From Oceanicola sp. D3 (GTDB taxonomy: Bacteria; Pseudomonadota; Alphaproteobacteria; Rhodobacterales; Rhodobacteraceae), in assembly GCF_006351965.1 (NCBI RefSeq), contig NZ_CP040932.1, positions 1,240,001 through 1,304,000 of the forward strand: DNA of 64,000 bases, read 5' to 3'. Shown here piece after piece: positions 8,612 through 18,514 of this stretch (positions are counted from its first letter, which is position 1; the number at the start of each line of letters is the position of its first letter). The position numbers and the translations under genes are program-made. A model generated the notes under the pieces. That model saw only the letters and a list, made by a program, of their open reading frames with translations. It was not told the DNA's origin and ran no database searches.

Positions 8612-10534
8612 ATGGGCAACGCACGAAATATCGCGTTCTGGGTCGTTCTGTTTGTTCTGATCCTAGCGCTCTTCAACCTCTTCTCCGGCGACAACGCCAC
8701 TATGTCGTCGCGCAACCTCAGCTACTCCGACTTCATCGAAGCGGTCGAGGATGGCTCGGTGACGGAGGTAACCATCGACGGCGAGGAGATGCGCGTCCGC
8801 ACCACGGATGACACCACCTACACCACGATCATTCCGCCCGAGGTCGACCCGACCGAGGTGCTGATCGACAATAATGTTGAGGTCTCAGCCAAGGCGCAGC
8901 AGCAAAACGGCCTGCTAGCCTACATCGGCACGCTGCTGCCCTTCATCATCCTGATCGGCATCTGGATTTTCCTGATGAACCGGATGCAAGGCGGTGGCCG
9001 TGGCGGGGCGATGGGCTTCGGCAAGTCCAAGGCCAAGCTGCTGACTGAAAAGCACGGGCGGGTGACGTTTGACGATGTCGCTGGCATCGACGAGGCCAAG
9101 GAAGAGCTCGAAGAGATCGTCGAGTTCCTCCGCAACCCGCAGAAGTTCTCGCGCCTTGGCGGCAAGATCCCCAAGGGTGCATTGCTCGTTGGCCCTCCGG
9201 GTACAGGTAAAACGCTTCTCGCACGCGCCATCGCGGGCGAAGCGGGCGTGCCCTTCTTCACCATTTCCGGTTCGGACTTTGTTGAGATGTTCGTCGGTGT
9301 TGGTGCCTCCCGTGTGCGCGACATGTTCGAGCAGGCCAAAAAGAACGCACCCTGCATCGTCTTCATCGACGAGATCGACGCTGTGGGCCGCTCCCGTGGC
9401 GTGGGCTATGGCGGTGGCAACGACGAGCGCGAGCAGACCCTCAACCAGCTTCTGGTGGAGATGGACGGCTTTGAGGCCAACGAAGGCATCATCATCGTCG
9501 CCGCCACCAACCGCCCTGACGTGCTCGACCCCGCGCTGCTGCGCCCGGGCCGGTTTGACCGTCAGGTGCAGGTGCCCAACCCCGACATCAAGGGCCGCGA
9601 AAAAATCCTTGGTGTGCATGCCCGCAAGGTGCCGCTCGGCCCCGATGTGGACCTGCGCATCATCGCACGCGGCACCCCCGGGTTCTCGGGCGCAGACCTC
9701 GCCAACCTCGTGAACGAGGCCGCACTGATGGCCGCGCGCGTGGGTCGCCGTTTTGTGACGATGGAAGACTTCGAGAACGCCAAGGACAAGGTGATGATGG
9801 GGGCCGAGCGCCGCTCCATGGTCATGACCGAGGACGAGAAGAAGCTGACCGCTTATCACGAGGCGGGCCATGCTGTTGTGGGCCTCAACGTTCCGCAGCA
9901 CGACCCGATCCACAAGGCTACGATCATTCCGCGCGGCCGGGCGCTGGGCTTGGTGCTGTCGCTGCCCGAGCGTGACCAGCTTTCGGTGAGCTACACCAAG
10001 TACAAATCCAAGATCGCCATGGCGATGGGCGGGCGCGTGGCGGAAGAGCTGATCTTCGGCCCGGAAAATGTGACCTCGGGGGCCTCTTCCGACATTCAAC
10101 AGGTCACGCGGATTGCCCGCGCGATGGTAACGCAGTTCGGTTTTGACCCCGAGCTGGGATATGTCGACTATGCCAACGAGCAGCAAAGCCACCTTGGCAG
10201 CTATCAGGGCCAGACCAGCCATTCCGGGATCACCCAGAAGCTCATCGACGATAAGGTGCGCGAATTGGTGGATGAGGGCTATGAAACGGCCAAGCGGATC
10301 CTGACAGAGAAGTCGCAGGATCTGGAGAACCTGGCTCAGGGCCTGCTGGAATATGAAACGCTGACCGGCAATGAGATCACCCGCGTTATCGCCGGTGAGC
10401 CGCTCAACCGGGGCGACGATGACGATACCGGCGCCACGCCCGGTGGTGGTCAGGATGACAAGCCTTCGCTGACGGCGGTTCCAAAGACCAAACCGCGCAA
10501 AGGCGGTGGCATGGAGCCTGAGCCATCGGCTTGA
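8612..10534 (+). CDS. ftsH: ATP-dependent zinc metalloprotease FtsH
   Basis: Membrane-bound AAA+ protease of 640 residues for quality control and regulated proteolysis. Two N-terminal membrane helices (about 7-24 and 101-122) enclose a periplasmic domain. Walker A GPPGTGKT is at 194-201, followed by the [10 protein letters not shown] Walker B and the RPGRFDRQ arginine-finger region. The zinc-binding HEAGH is near residues 416-420. The C-terminal tail is acidic and low in complexity. The ATG is preceded by GGGAGGTG. A strong terminator follows, so it ends its transcript. Confidence 0.98.
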   Translation: MGNARNIAFWVVLFVLILALFNLFSGDNATMSSRNLSYSDFIEAVEDGSVTEVTIDGEEMRVRTTDDTTYTTIIPPEVDPTEVLIDNNVEVSAKAQQQNGLLAYIGTLLPFIILIGIWIFLMNRMQGGGRGGAMGFGKSKAKLLTEKHGRVTFDDVAGIDEAKEELEEIVEFLRNPQKFSRLGGKIPKGALLVGPPGTGKTLLARAIAGEAGVPFFTISGSDFVEMFVGVGASRVRDMFEQAKKNAPCIVFIDEIDAVGRSRGVGYGGGNDEREQTLNQLLVEMDGFEANEGIIIVAATNRPDVLDPALLRPGRFDRQVQVPNPDIKGREKILGVHARKVPLGPDVDLRIIARGTPGFSGADLANLVNEAALMAARVGRRFVTMEDFENAKDKVMMGAERRSMVMTEDEKKLTAYHEAGHAVVGLNVPQHDPIHKATIIPRGRALGLVLSLPERDQLSVSYTKYKSKIAMAMGGRVAEELIFGPENVTSGASSDIQQVTRIARAMVTQFGFDPELGYVDYANEQQSHLGSYQGQTSHSGITQKLIDDKVRELVDEGYETAKRILTEKSQDLENLAQGLLEYETLTGNEITRVIAGEPLNRGDDDDTGATPGGGQDDKPSLTAVPKTKPRKGGGMEPEPSA

Positions 10535-10578
10535 GGCGATAGCTCCAGCCGCTCAGAGCTGGGCTGATATCAAATTCA

Positions 10579-10601
10579 GACGCCGCGCCTCGCGCGGCGT
10601 C
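10579..10601 (+). terminator. Terminator after ftsH
   Basis: A perfect 10-bp stem GACGCCGCGC/GCGCGGCGTC with a 3-base loop is followed by TTTG, 44 bases after the ftsH stop. It is a typical intrinsic terminator. Confidence 0.85.
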
Positions 10602-10709
10602 TTTGTCTTAGGCCCCCCAGCGCCCGATCGTGGCTGCCCGGTCAGCGCGCTCTTCCCCTTCTGGCAGCTCTTGCATAGGGTCCGCCGCAGAAGCGGAAGG
10701 AGCACTTCG

Positions 10710-11294
10710 ATGGCAGGGCTGAAGAAACTCGATACGGTGGCAACCGTCGCTTGGCTCGGCTGGGTCGAGAGCCGCGAGGCGACGCTGCGTTCGGAGCCGC
10801 TCAAGGCGGTGGGCGCCACGCTGGAGGGCTTTCCCGGCGAAGACCATGGCGGGGTAACGCGGCCCTCCTGCTCGCGCGTTCTGGCACTTTATCCCGAGCG
10901 GGGCACGACCATTCGCAACACGCGGCAGCTTTCGATTGTCTCGGAAGAAGAACTGGCGGAAATTGCCGAAACTTTGGAGCTAGAGCATCTCTCGCCTGAT
11001 CTGATCGGCGCTTCGCTGGTTGTTTCCGGTCTGCCCAATTTTTCTCACATCCCGCCCGGCACCCGTCTTCAGGCGCCCTCTGGCGCGACGATCACGGTTG
11101 ATGTGGAAAACGGCCCCTGCAACTTCCCGGCCAAGGAAATCGAAGACACTCATCCGGGTCATGGGAAGGGCTTCAAGGCTGCCGCTATGGGCAAACGCGG
11201 GGTTACGGCGTGGATCGAGCGTGAGGGGCGGATTGCGCTTGGGGATCCGCTTTCGGTCTTCATACCCGATCAGCCCGCATGGGCCGGGCACTAG
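10710..11294 (+). CDS. MOSC-domain protein
   Basis: A 194-residue cytosolic protein resembling small MOSC-domain proteins, a family related to the molybdenum-cofactor sulfurase C-terminus and implicated in sulfur carriage to metals. Visible features are RNTRQLSIVSEEEL, the central LGASL-type strand (DLIGASLVVSGLPNFSHIPPG), a conserved Cys in VENGPCNFP that would be the sulfur carrier, and the GKRGVTAWIEREGRIALGD C-terminal strand pair. The ATG has GGAAGGAGC upstream at good spacing; the longer open frame upstream crosses the ftsH terminator and is ignored. The substrate is not known. Confidence 0.85.
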   Translation: MAGLKKLDTVATVAWLGWVESREATLRSEPLKAVGATLEGFPGEDHGGVTRPSCSRVLALYPERGTTIRNTRQLSIVSEEELAEIAETLELEHLSPDLIGASLVVSGLPNFSHIPPGTRLQAPSGATITVDVENGPCNFPAKEIEDTHPGHGKGFKAAAMGKRGVTAWIEREGRIALGDPLSVFIPDQPAWAGH

Positions 11295-11486
11295 TTGCCT
11301 GAAAAGCGTGGTGCTGTGTGGTGCGCGCTGTAAAAGGGCGTGCGTTAGGGTGCTCAGTTTCCAATCTGCCGCCTCGGTTTCCGCGTCTGGGCGTTTCCGC
11401 GCTGGAATGTGTCGGAAAACGCGCCCTGCCGGGCTGGTGTGAGCGTTACCACGTCAGTAATACCGCGACCGGAGGAGGGAGGCCCC

Positions 11487-13163
11487 ATGAGCGTCAAGTC
11501 CGACATCGAGATTGCCCGCGAGGCAGTGAAACGACCCATTCAGGAGATCGGGGCCAAGCTGGGGATCCCATCTGCCGACCTGCTGCCCTACGGCCATGAC
11601 AAGGCCAAGGTGGGGCAAGACTTCATTGAGGGCCTTAAAGACCGCCCCAATGGCAAGCTGATCCTCGTCACTGCGATCAACCCAACGCCCGCGGGCGAGG
11701 GCAAGACCACGACGACAGTGGGCCTTGGCGATGGGCTCAACGCCATTGGCAAGAAGGCGGCGATTTGCATTCGCGAAGCCTCGCTTGGCCCGTGTTTCGG
11801 CATGAAGGGCGGCGCGGCGGGCGGTGGTTATGCGCAGGTGGTGCCGATGGAGGAGATGAACCTTCATTTTACCGGTGATTTCCACGCCATTACCTCGGCC
11901 CACAACCTGCTGTCGGCGATGATCGACAACCATATTTACTGGGGCAATGCGCTGGGGATTGATGAGCGGCGGATCACGTGGCGCCGGGTGCTCGACATGA
12001 ACGACCGCGCGCTGCGCGATGTGGTGGTGGGCCTTGGCGGCGTGGCCAACGGCTTTTCCCGTCAGACCGGGTTTGACATCACCGTGGCCTCTGAGGTCAT
12101 GGCCATCCTGTGCCTTGCCACCGACCTCGCCGATCTTGAAGCTCGGTTGGGCCGGATCATCGTGGCGTACACCCGGGATCGTGACCCGATTACCTGTGCC
12201 GACATCGGGGCCAGCGGAGCGATGACCGTGTTGCTCAAGGATGCGATGCAGCCAAACCTCGTGCAGACGCTGGAGCATAACCCTGCCTTTGTTCATGGCG
12301 GGCCCTTCGCCAACATCGCTCATGGCTGCAACTCGGTAATCGCCACGACCACGGCGCTAAAGCTCGCGGATTATGTGGTGACGGAAGCCGGCTTCGGGGC
12401 TGACCTCGGGGCCGAGAAGTTCATGAACATCAAGTGCCGCAAGGCAGAGCTGACGCCCGATTGCGTGGTGTTGGTGGCAACGGTTCGCGCGATGAAGATG
12501 AATGGCGGCGTGGCCAAGGCCGACCTCGGGGCGGAGAACGTGGGGGCCGTGCAGGCAGGCTGCCCCAACCTCGGGCGGCACATCCAGAACCTCAAGGGTT
12601 TTGGCGTGCCGGTGGTGGTGGCGATCAACCACTTTGTCTCCGACACCGAGGCCGAAGTGGAGGCGGTGAAGGACTACGTGGCCGAGATGGGGGCCGAAGC
12701 GATTCTGTGCAAGCACTGGGCTGAAGGCTCGAAAGGCACCGAAGAGCTGGCAACCCGCGTGGCCGAGATTGCCGATAGCGGTCAGGCCCAGTTTGCCCCG
12801 CTCTATCCCGATGAGATGGGGCTGTTTGAGAAAATCGAAACCATCGCGACGCGCATCTACCATGCCGATGAGGTGCTGGCCGATAAAAAGATCCGCGACC
12901 AGTTGCACGCATGGGAGGCGGCTGGATTTGGCAACCTGCCGGTCTGCATGGCCAAAACGCAATACAGCTTCTCGACAGATCCGGGGCTGCGCGGTGCGCC
13001 AACGGGCCATTCGGTGCCGGTGAGAGAGGTGCGGCTTTCGGCTGGCGCGGGCTTCGTTGTGGCGATATGCGGTGAAATCATGACCATGCCCGGCCTGCCA
13101 CGCCATCCGGCGGCAGAGTCGATCGGGCTGAACGACGCCGGAGAGGTGGAAGGACTATTCTGA
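11487..13163 (+). CDS. fhs: Formate-tetrahydrofolate ligase
   Basis: Makes 10-formyl-tetrahydrofolate from formate, ATP and tetrahydrofolate. The protein has 558 residues, the standard length. Visible signatures are the P-loop-like [19 protein letters not shown] near residue 60, [36 protein letters not shown] and the [13 protein letters not shown] block. The start is set by GGAGGGAGGCCCC directly before the ATG. Its stop overlaps the start of the next gene (TGATG), and folD follows, making a one-carbon operon. Confidence 0.97.
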   Translation: MSVKSDIEIAREAVKRPIQEIGAKLGIPSADLLPYGHDKAKVGQDFIEGLKDRPNGKLILVTAINPTPAGEGKTTTTVGLGDGLNAIGKKAAICIREASLGPCFGMKGGAAGGGYAQVVPMEEMNLHFTGDFHAITSAHNLLSAMIDNHIYWGNALGIDERRITWRRVLDMNDRALRDVVVGLGGVANGFSRQTGFDITVASEVMAILCLATDLADLEARLGRIIVAYTRDRDPITCADIGASGAMTVLLKDAMQPNLVQTLEHNPAFVHGGPFANIAHGCNSVIATTTALKLADYVVTEAGFGADLGAEKFMNIKCRKAELTPDCVVLVATVRAMKMNGGVAKADLGAENVGAVQAGCPNLGRHIQNLKGFGVPVVVAINHFVSDTEAEVEAVKDYVAEMGAEAILCKHWAEGSKGTEELATRVAEIADSGQAQFAPLYPDEMGLFEKIETIATRIYHADEVLADKKIRDQLHAWEAAGFGNLPVCMAKTQYSFSTDPGLRGAPTGHSVPVREVRLSAGAGFVVAICGEIMTMPGLPRHPAAESIGLNDAGEVEGLF

Positions 13164-13474
13164 TGCGCAAACCCCCTGCCGAGATCGACAACATGGCCGA
13201 GATGCGCGCCCAGATTGATGAGATCGACGGCGCGCTGATTGCCTTGCTGGCCGAGCGGCAGGCCCATGTGGATTGTGTGCCGGCGCTCAAGAAGCTGGCG
13301 GGTATTTCCGCAGCCGCGCCTTCGCGGGCGGCCGATGTTTTGGAGAAGGTCAGCGCGAGAGCCGAGGCGGAGGGCTTCGCCCCGGACTTGGCGCGAGCGA
13401 TGTGGCAGCAGATGATCGACTTCTACGTAGCCCGCGAGCAGGAACACCTCGGCACTGCCGGAGCCGACCTTTAG
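13163..13474 (+). CDS. Chorismate mutase type II (AroQ) fold protein
   Basis: A 103-residue all-helical protein of the AroQ family. Helix 1 carries MRAQIDEIDGALIALLAERQ. The end, including the AEAEGFAPDLARAMWQQMID region, looks closer to PchB-type isochorismate-pyruvate lyases and the small AroQ proteins of alphaproteobacteria than to enteric chorismate mutase. The second conserved active-site arginine of enteric enzymes appears to be Gln here (AERQ), so activity on chorismate is not certain. It starts inside the fhs stop codon and is therefore translated with fhs. Why it sits among one-carbon genes is unclear. Confidence 0.8.
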   Translation: MRKPPAEIDNMAEMRAQIDEIDGALIALLAERQAHVDCVPALKKLAGISAAAPSRAADVLEKVSARAEAEGFAPDLARAMWQQMIDFYVAREQEHLGTAGADL

Positions 13475-13528
13475 GCCCCTCGCGCCACGGTCGCCGATCG
13501 CCAAATACGCACCCAGATGGAGAGCCAC

Positions 13529-14428
13529 ATGAGCGCAAAGATCATCGACGGAAAAGCCTTCGCGGCAACGGTTCGGGAGAAGGTGGCTAGCCACGTGGCT
13601 CGGCTGAAGTCTGACCACGGCATCACGCCCGGGCTTGCGGTGGTTTTGGTGGGCGAGGATCCGGCGAGCGAAGTTTATGTGAAGGCCAAGAACCGCCAGG
13701 CGGTTGAGGTTGGCATGGCCTCCTTTGAGCACAAACTGCCTGCGGACACCCCCGAGGAGGAGCTGTTTGCGCTGATCGACAAGCTCAATGCTGACCCGGC
13801 GGTGCATGGCATCCTCTGCCAGTTCCCCGTGCCCGACCACCTCGACGAACGCCGCACCGTGGCCCGGATCGACCCGGCCAAGGACGTCGACGGGCTGAGC
13901 GTTGCCAATGCCGGGCTATTGGCCACCGGCGGAGAGGCTTTGGTAAGCTGCACACCGCTGGGCTGCCTGATGTTGCTGCGCGATCAACTGGGTGATCTGA
14001 CCGGGCTTGATGCTGTGGTGATCGGGCGCTCCAACCTGTTTGGCAAGCCGATGGGGCAGCTTCTGCTGCGCGACAATTGCACGGTCACGATTGCACATTC
14101 GCGCACGAAAGATCTGGCAGAGGTCTGTCGCCGCGCCGATGTGCTGATCGCCGCCGTCGGGCGCGCCGAAATGGTGAAGGGCGATTGGGTGAAGCCGGGT
14201 GCCACGGTGATCGACGTTGGTATCACGCGCATTCCGCATCCCGACAAACCGGGCAAGACCCGCCTGATTGGCGACGTTGATTTTGCGGCGGCATCCGAGC
14301 GGGCTGCGGCCATTACCCCGGTGCCGGGCGGCGTGGGGCCGATGACGATCGCCTGTCTTCTGGCCAATACCGTGACGGCGTGCTGCCGCGCAAATGGGCT
14401 GCCCGAGCCCGAGGGCCTAACGGCCTGA
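13529..14428 (+). CDS. folD: Bifunctional methylenetetrahydrofolate dehydrogenase/cyclohydrolase FolD
   Basis: Interconverts 5,10-methylene-, 5,10-methenyl- and 10-formyl-tetrahydrofolate in the cytosol. The protein has 299 residues. Visible features are the catalytic lysine region [15 protein letters not shown], the conserved [12 protein letters not shown] block (the usual QLPLP is QFPVP here), [13 protein letters not shown], the Rossmann segment [17 protein letters not shown], and the [18 protein letters not shown] ending. The second ATG of the frame was chosen because GGAG precedes it at the proper distance. It works with fhs upstream. Confidence 0.96.
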   Translation: MSAKIIDGKAFAATVREKVASHVARLKSDHGITPGLAVVLVGEDPASEVYVKAKNRQAVEVGMASFEHKLPADTPEEELFALIDKLNADPAVHGILCQFPVPDHLDERRTVARIDPAKDVDGLSVANAGLLATGGEALVSCTPLGCLMLLRDQLGDLTGLDAVVIGRSNLFGKPMGQLLLRDNCTVTIAHSRTKDLAEVCRRADVLIAAVGRAEMVKGDWVKPGATVIDVGITRIPHPDKPGKTRLIGDVDFAAASERAAAITPVPGGVGPMTIACLLANTVTACCRANGLPEPEGLTA

Positions 14429-14641
14429 CCGCAGCCGTACCTCCCGTGCAAGCGCCTTGCGTTCGTCCGCCAGCGCACCTTCGATGGCAAAGGCTTCTTC
14501 AGTAACGGCACCCGGATCTTCCTGACCGTCGCGCATTGCCTCTTCGAGCCAGTGCAGGATTTCATCCTGACTGCGCCCTGCAAAGAGCATGGCGATGACC
14601 TGGCGTTGCGCGATCAGGCGTCCTTCGATGGTCGGGTCCAT
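14417..14641 (-). CDS. Small conserved-looking hypothetical protein
   Basis: A 74-residue helical, charged protein starting [19 protein letters not shown], with AAGG-AGG-type ribosome-binding sequence (AAGGAGGACCAC) immediately before the ATG, which is strong support for translation. No membrane segment or signal peptide is seen. It converges with folD, overlapping its end by 12 bases. I do not recognise the family. Longer upstream extension of the frame is unlikely given the strong start. Confidence 0.7.
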   Translation of the reverse strand: MDPTIEGRLIAQRQVIAMLFAGRSQDEILHWLEEAMRDGQEDPGAVTEEAFAIEGALADERKALAREVRLRSGR

Positions 14642-14696
14642 GTGGTCCTCCTTGAATGGGTTTTCATCAAGGATAGTAGCGCGTTTGCGGCGACAA

Positions 14697-15353
14697 TCAC
14701 TCCAAGGGCACTGCCAACGCCCGTGGGCCGGTGAGCACGGCAATGGCGCGGGCGCTGAAAAGGCCCCGCAGTACCGGAGTACTGCAGCGCAAACCGCCGG
14801 TGTAGGCGCCGAAGGCGGGCAATATCAGGCGGCGCTGATCATAGACAAAGGCGGGCCGGGAAGTGCCGGAGCGGGGCAGCCGGTGCTTAGGGTGGTAGTG
14901 GCCCGAGACTTCGCCTGCTTCGGGTCGAGGGCTTGCGATATGGCGAAACACCAGCCCTTCCTCTGCCAACTCTGCCTTGTGCTCGCCGCCCAGTTCCAGC
15001 GGCCCCGGGTCATGGTTGCCCTCGATCCATATCCAGCGCCGCCCGGCCTGCATCGCCTGAAGCCTTAGCTGCATGTCCTCTGGCAGCGCGAGCGCGGCTC
15101 CGAGATCGTCAAAGCTGTCTCCGAGGCACACCACGCTACGCGGCATCAGCGCAGCCAGTTCCGCCTCCAGCCTCGCTAAGGTCTCTTCCGTTTCATAGGG
15201 CGGCAGCAGCGCCCCGCCGCGACGTGCCATGCGCTCGGACTTGCCAAGATGCAGGTCGGAGACGCACAGCAGCCGCGCATCCGGCAGCCAGAGCGCCCCG
15301 GATGGCCGCGCTTCAAGCCTGCAACCGGCAAGGGTGAAACTGTGGGCGTTCAT
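14697..15353 (-). CDS. pdeM: Ligase-associated DNA-damage phosphoesterase PdeM-like
   Basis: Calcineurin-like metallophosphoesterase of 218 residues. The metal-binding motifs are visible in order: CVSDLHLGKSE, LGDSFDD, EGNHDPG and SGHYHPKH. In bacteria this family usually sits with an Lhr-type helicase, an ATP-dependent DNA ligase and an exonuclease; only the helicase is next to it here (39 bases upstream). That gives the DNA-repair assignment, which is inferred from family and context; substrate is unknown. Confidence 0.87.
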   Translation of the reverse strand: MNAHSFTLAGCRLEARPSGALWLPDARLLCVSDLHLGKSERMARRGGALLPPYETEETLARLEAELAALMPRSVVCLGDSFDDLGAALALPEDMQLRLQAMQAGRRWIWIEGNHDPGPLELGGEHKAELAEEGLVFRHIASPRPEAGEVSGHYHPKHRLPRSGTSRPAFVYDQRRLILPAFGAYTGGLRCSTPVLRGLFSARAIAVLTGPRALAVPLE

Positions 15354-15392
15354 GATCCGTTCTTAGGCTGGAATGTTGGATTTGTGCAAGCC

Positions 15393-17792
15393 CTAGCCCT
15401 CGAGCCCGACCTTGGCCATGAGCGCTTCGGCCTCTTCTTCCGCTAGCCGCTCGCGCCCCTTGCCCGCAACAGGCACCTTGCCCACTTCAAGCAAAAGGGG
15501 AGCGGCCATGGGGGTGACGCGATCCAGCTGCATATGGTCGATCCGCCCGGCAACACGGGCGAGCATCTCTTCGACACGTCCGAAATCTACAAGCCCCTTC
15601 ATCGCCTCTTCTCGGGTGATCCGCATGAGCAAATGGTCGGGGTCATACTTCAACAGAGTGTCATAGAGGATATCGGAGGAGAAGGTGGCCTGCCGTCCCG
15701 ACTTGCGGTTTTGCGGCAGGTTGCGCTCGATCAAACCAGCAATGGTGGCAGAGGCACGGAAGGTGCGTTTCATCACGGCGTTCTTTGCCAGCCACCCCTC
15801 CAATGCATCGCGCAACACCTGCGGAGCGAGCAGCGGATCCGGGTCTTCCACCGGCTCAAGGCCCCAGATGAGCGTGGCATAGTCCGTCGCCACAAAGCCA
15901 AGCGGATCAAGCCCCAGTTCTTCCATCCGGCGCGTTACCAGCAGCCCCAATGTCTGCTGCGCGTTGCGCCCGGCGAAGCCATAGAGGCATGTGTGAGCGC
16001 GGCTGTCGTGCGGAAAGCTCTCGACAAGCAGCCTGTCGCCGCGGGGTAACTGCGACGCGTTGCGTTGGAGCGCCAGCCACTCTTGCACGTGGTGAGGCAG
16101 GGCAGACCAATCGCCGTGGATCAGCTCCAGAATGCGCTCGGTCAGCCGGGTCGAGGCCGAAAATTTGGTGCCGCCGAACACAGCGATCTTGGGCGTCTTG
16201 TTACCCGAGCGGGAGACCTGGACGGTCATCTCCTTGAGCCCTTCATAGCGAACGATCTCGCCACCGATCAAAAAGGTGTCTCCCTCGGTGAGGGTCGCGG
16301 CAAAGCCCTCCTCGATTTCGCCCAGCGGTTTGCCACCGCGCCCGCGAAGGCGCACTTTCAACAGCTCAGTGTCTTGGATCGTGCCGATGTTCATCCGGAC
16401 ACGCTGCGCCGCGCGGGGGTCGCGTAGCGTCCAGCGGCCATCGCGTTGCATCAGTTTCTGCCAACGATCATAGGCTTTTAGCGCGTAGCCACCTGTTGCG
16501 CAAAAATCCAGACAGTCATCAAACGCGGCCCGGCTGAGATTGCTGTAGGCTCCCACCGACTTCACCTCGCCGAAAAGCTCGGTTTCGTCGAACGGACCGG
16601 CGCAGGCGCGGATGAGGATGTGCTGGCAGAGCACATCGCGCGGGCCGGGGCCGCGCGGCTCGCCATCGAGGTCATGGGCGGCAACGGCCTCCAAAGCGGC
16701 GCGGCATTCGAGCACTTCGAAGCGGTTGGCAGGCACAAGCCGCGCTTTTGACGGCGCGTTGTAGCGGTGATTGGCCCGGCCGATGCGCTGAACGAGCCGC
16801 TTGATGTTCTTGGGGCCGCCGATCTGGATGATCAGGTCTACATCGCCCCAGTCGATCCCCAAATCGAGCGTGCCTGTACACACAATCGCCCGCAACTCCC
16901 CGGATACCATCGCCGCCTCAACCTTCTGGCGCTGCTCGCGGGCGAGGCTGCCGTGATGGATGGCGATGGGCAGGCCTTCTTCATTGGCGAGCCAGAGGTT
17001 GTGAAAAAAGATCTCGGCCTGAGCCCGGGTGTTGTGGAAGATCAGGGTGGTGCGGTGCTTGCGCACCTCCTCCAGCACTTCTGGTAGGGCATGGGCCGCG
17101 CCGCCTCCGGCCCAGGGCGGTGGGGCGGCTGTGTTGAGCATCGCAATGTCGGGGAGGGGGCCCGGATCGGCGAGGATCACGGGGCAGGGATCCGGATGAC
17201 GGGCGAGTTGGTGAGCAAGCGCGGGCGGGTCTTCTACCGTGGCGGAAAGGCCAACGCGGCGCAGGCCGGGGGCAAGGGCCTGAAGCCGCGACAGCGCGAG
17301 CATCAACTGATCGCCGCGCTTGCTTTCTGCCAGCGCGTGGATTTCATCGACAACGACGCGGGTGAGGCCAGCAAAAATGCGGGGAGCATCCTCGTAAGAG
17401 ATCAGCAGCGCCAGCGACTCAGGTGTGGTCAGCAAAATATGCGGAGGGTCGGCCCGTTGACGTTTGCGCGCTGAGGCGGAGGTATCGCCGGTGCGGTCCT
17501 CGATGCGGACGGGCAGGCCCATCTCCTCCACCGGACGGCGCAGGTTGCGGCGAATGTCGGCGGCCAGCGCCTTGAGCGGCGAGATATATAGGGTGTGCAG
17601 CCCCTCGTGCGCGCCATCGGCCAGTTCAACCAAGGAGGGCAGAAACCCGGCGAGGGTTTTGCCGCCCCCTGTGGGGGCGATAAGCAAAGAAGCCGGCTCT
17701 TCAGCGCGTGCGAGCATCTCCAACTGGTGGGGGTGCGGCTGCCAGTCATGGCTTTCAAACCAGCTGGCGAAACGCGGTGGAAGAGCGGCCAT
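15393..17792 (-). CDS. Ligase-associated Lhr-like DEXH helicase
   Basis: A 799-residue superfamily 2 helicase of the Lhr type, thought to act in DNA repair together with PdeM, a ligase and an exonuclease. Walker A APTGGGKT lies near residues 39-46, the DEXH box is DEIH (VVDEIHALAESKRGDQL), and motif VI is QRIGRANHRYN. The second half holds the winged-helix and Lhr-core domains. The length is typical for the short Lhr relatives (about 800) rather than full Lhr (about 1500). It begins six bases after the stop of the MarR gene, suggesting one transcript. The ligase and exonuclease partners are absent from the window. Confidence 0.92.
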   Translation of the reverse strand: MAALPPRFASWFESHDWQPHPHQLEMLARAEEPASLLIAPTGGGKTLAGFLPSLVELADGAHEGLHTLYISPLKALAADIRRNLRRPVEEMGLPVRIEDRTGDTSASARKRQRADPPHILLTTPESLALLISYEDAPRIFAGLTRVVVDEIHALAESKRGDQLMLALSRLQALAPGLRRVGLSATVEDPPALAHQLARHPDPCPVILADPGPLPDIAMLNTAAPPPWAGGGAAHALPEVLEEVRKHRTTLIFHNTRAQAEIFFHNLWLANEEGLPIAIHHGSLAREQRQKVEAAMVSGELRAIVCTGTLDLGIDWGDVDLIIQIGGPKNIKRLVQRIGRANHRYNAPSKARLVPANRFEVLECRAALEAVAAHDLDGEPRGPGPRDVLCQHILIRACAGPFDETELFGEVKSVGAYSNLSRAAFDDCLDFCATGGYALKAYDRWQKLMQRDGRWTLRDPRAAQRVRMNIGTIQDTELLKVRLRGRGGKPLGEIEEGFAATLTEGDTFLIGGEIVRYEGLKEMTVQVSRSGNKTPKIAVFGGTKFSASTRLTERILELIHGDWSALPHHVQEWLALQRNASQLPRGDRLLVESFPHDSRAHTCLYGFAGRNAQQTLGLLVTRRMEELGLDPLGFVATDYATLIWGLEPVEDPDPLLAPQVLRDALEGWLAKNAVMKRTFRASATIAGLIERNLPQNRKSGRQATFSSDILYDTLLKYDPDHLLMRITREEAMKGLVDFGRVEEMLARVAGRIDHMQLDRVTPMAAPLLLEVGKVPVAGKGRERLAEEEAEALMAKVGLEG

Positions 17793-17798
17793 GCGGCT

Positions 17799-18410
17799 TT
17801 AGCTGCCCTCCGGCGCTTCAGCGAGGTCGGCGAGGCTCTTTCGAAGGTCGGCTATTTCAGCGGCAATCCGCCCGCTCGGATCTTCCGGCGCATCTGACCA
17901 GCTGGAAAACCTTTCGAGCAGGGGCACGAAGGTGCGCACCTCTTCTTCGGTCCAGCTCTTCAAGAAGTTCCCGAGGGTATAGAATTTGAAGGCCCGAACG
18001 GCCTTAACGATGCGGCCGCCATCTGGCGTGACTTCAAGAATGGCCCGCCGGGCATCTTCTTGGCTGACACCGCGCCGGATAAGCCCCTTGCGTATGAGCT
18101 CTGTTGTCAGGCGGGAGGCACGAGAGGGGTCTATGCCAAGGCGGTTGGCCACGCTGCCAACGGTGGTTTCGCCCGACACTTCGTCGCCAAACTCATTCGA
18201 AGGCCGCCACACGGCAATAAGCGCATCCAGCTCTGCCAGTTCGACCTTCAGCCCAAGCTCCTGCACTGCCCGGATGCCCAGCTCGCGCTTGAACACTCTG
18301 CGGCGCCAGCGCTGTAACACTGCATCCAGATCAAGTGCGCTTCGGGCCAGGGATTCATCAACCCCGACTTGCTCCAACTTGCGCACCACTTCGGTGTCTC
18401 TGTCGCCCAA
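17799..18410 (-). CDS. MarR-family transcriptional regulator
   Basis: A winged-helix regulator of 203 residues. The core contains VANRLGIDPSRASRLTTELI (recognition helix), the wing KGLIRRGVSQEDARRAILEVT, and a C-terminal dimerisation helix. The start is a TTG: it has a perfect AGGAGG six bases upstream, while the longer frame upstream has no such site and would run into the divergent transporter. It is divergent from a drug-efflux gene whose promoter region carries inverted repeats, so it probably represses that gene and itself and releases on binding a small molecule. The DNA-repair helicase begins six bases downstream. Confidence 0.88.
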   Translation of the reverse strand: MGDRDTEVVRKLEQVGVDESLARSALDLDAVLQRWRRRVFKRELGIRAVQELGLKVELAELDALIAVWRPSNEFGDEVSGETTVGSVANRLGIDPSRASRLTTELIRKGLIRRGVSQEDARRAILEVTPDGGRIVKAVRAFKFYTLGNFLKSWTEEEVRTFVPLLERFSSWSDAPEDPSGRIAAEIADLRKSLADLAEAPEGS

Positions 18411-18431
18411 GGCGGCCCTCCTGCTTCGTGC

Positions 18432-18464
18432 TGTTGACACATGTATGTTGACGACACATATATG
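18432..18464. promoter_or_regulatory. Candidate MarR operator and efflux promoter
   Basis: The short region between the MarR and exporter starts holds two related blocks, TTGACACAT and TTGACGACACAT, 14 bases apart, together with the palindromes ACATGT and CATATATG. TTGACA at 18434-18439 followed 17 bases later by CATATA fits a sigma-70 promoter pointing to the exporter. Repeats over the promoter are what a MarR operator would look like; this is inferred, not tested. Confidence 0.5.
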
Positions 18465-18514
18465 CGCTATGCAGTTTTCCCAAGCCCTTTGGCTTGAATG
18501 GAAAGGAAATACAT

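Noticed and set aside
11295-11486. Tetrahydrofolate riboswitch upstream of fhs
   Set aside because: I could not fold the leader into a known THF riboswitch core by eye; a covariance-model search would be needed.
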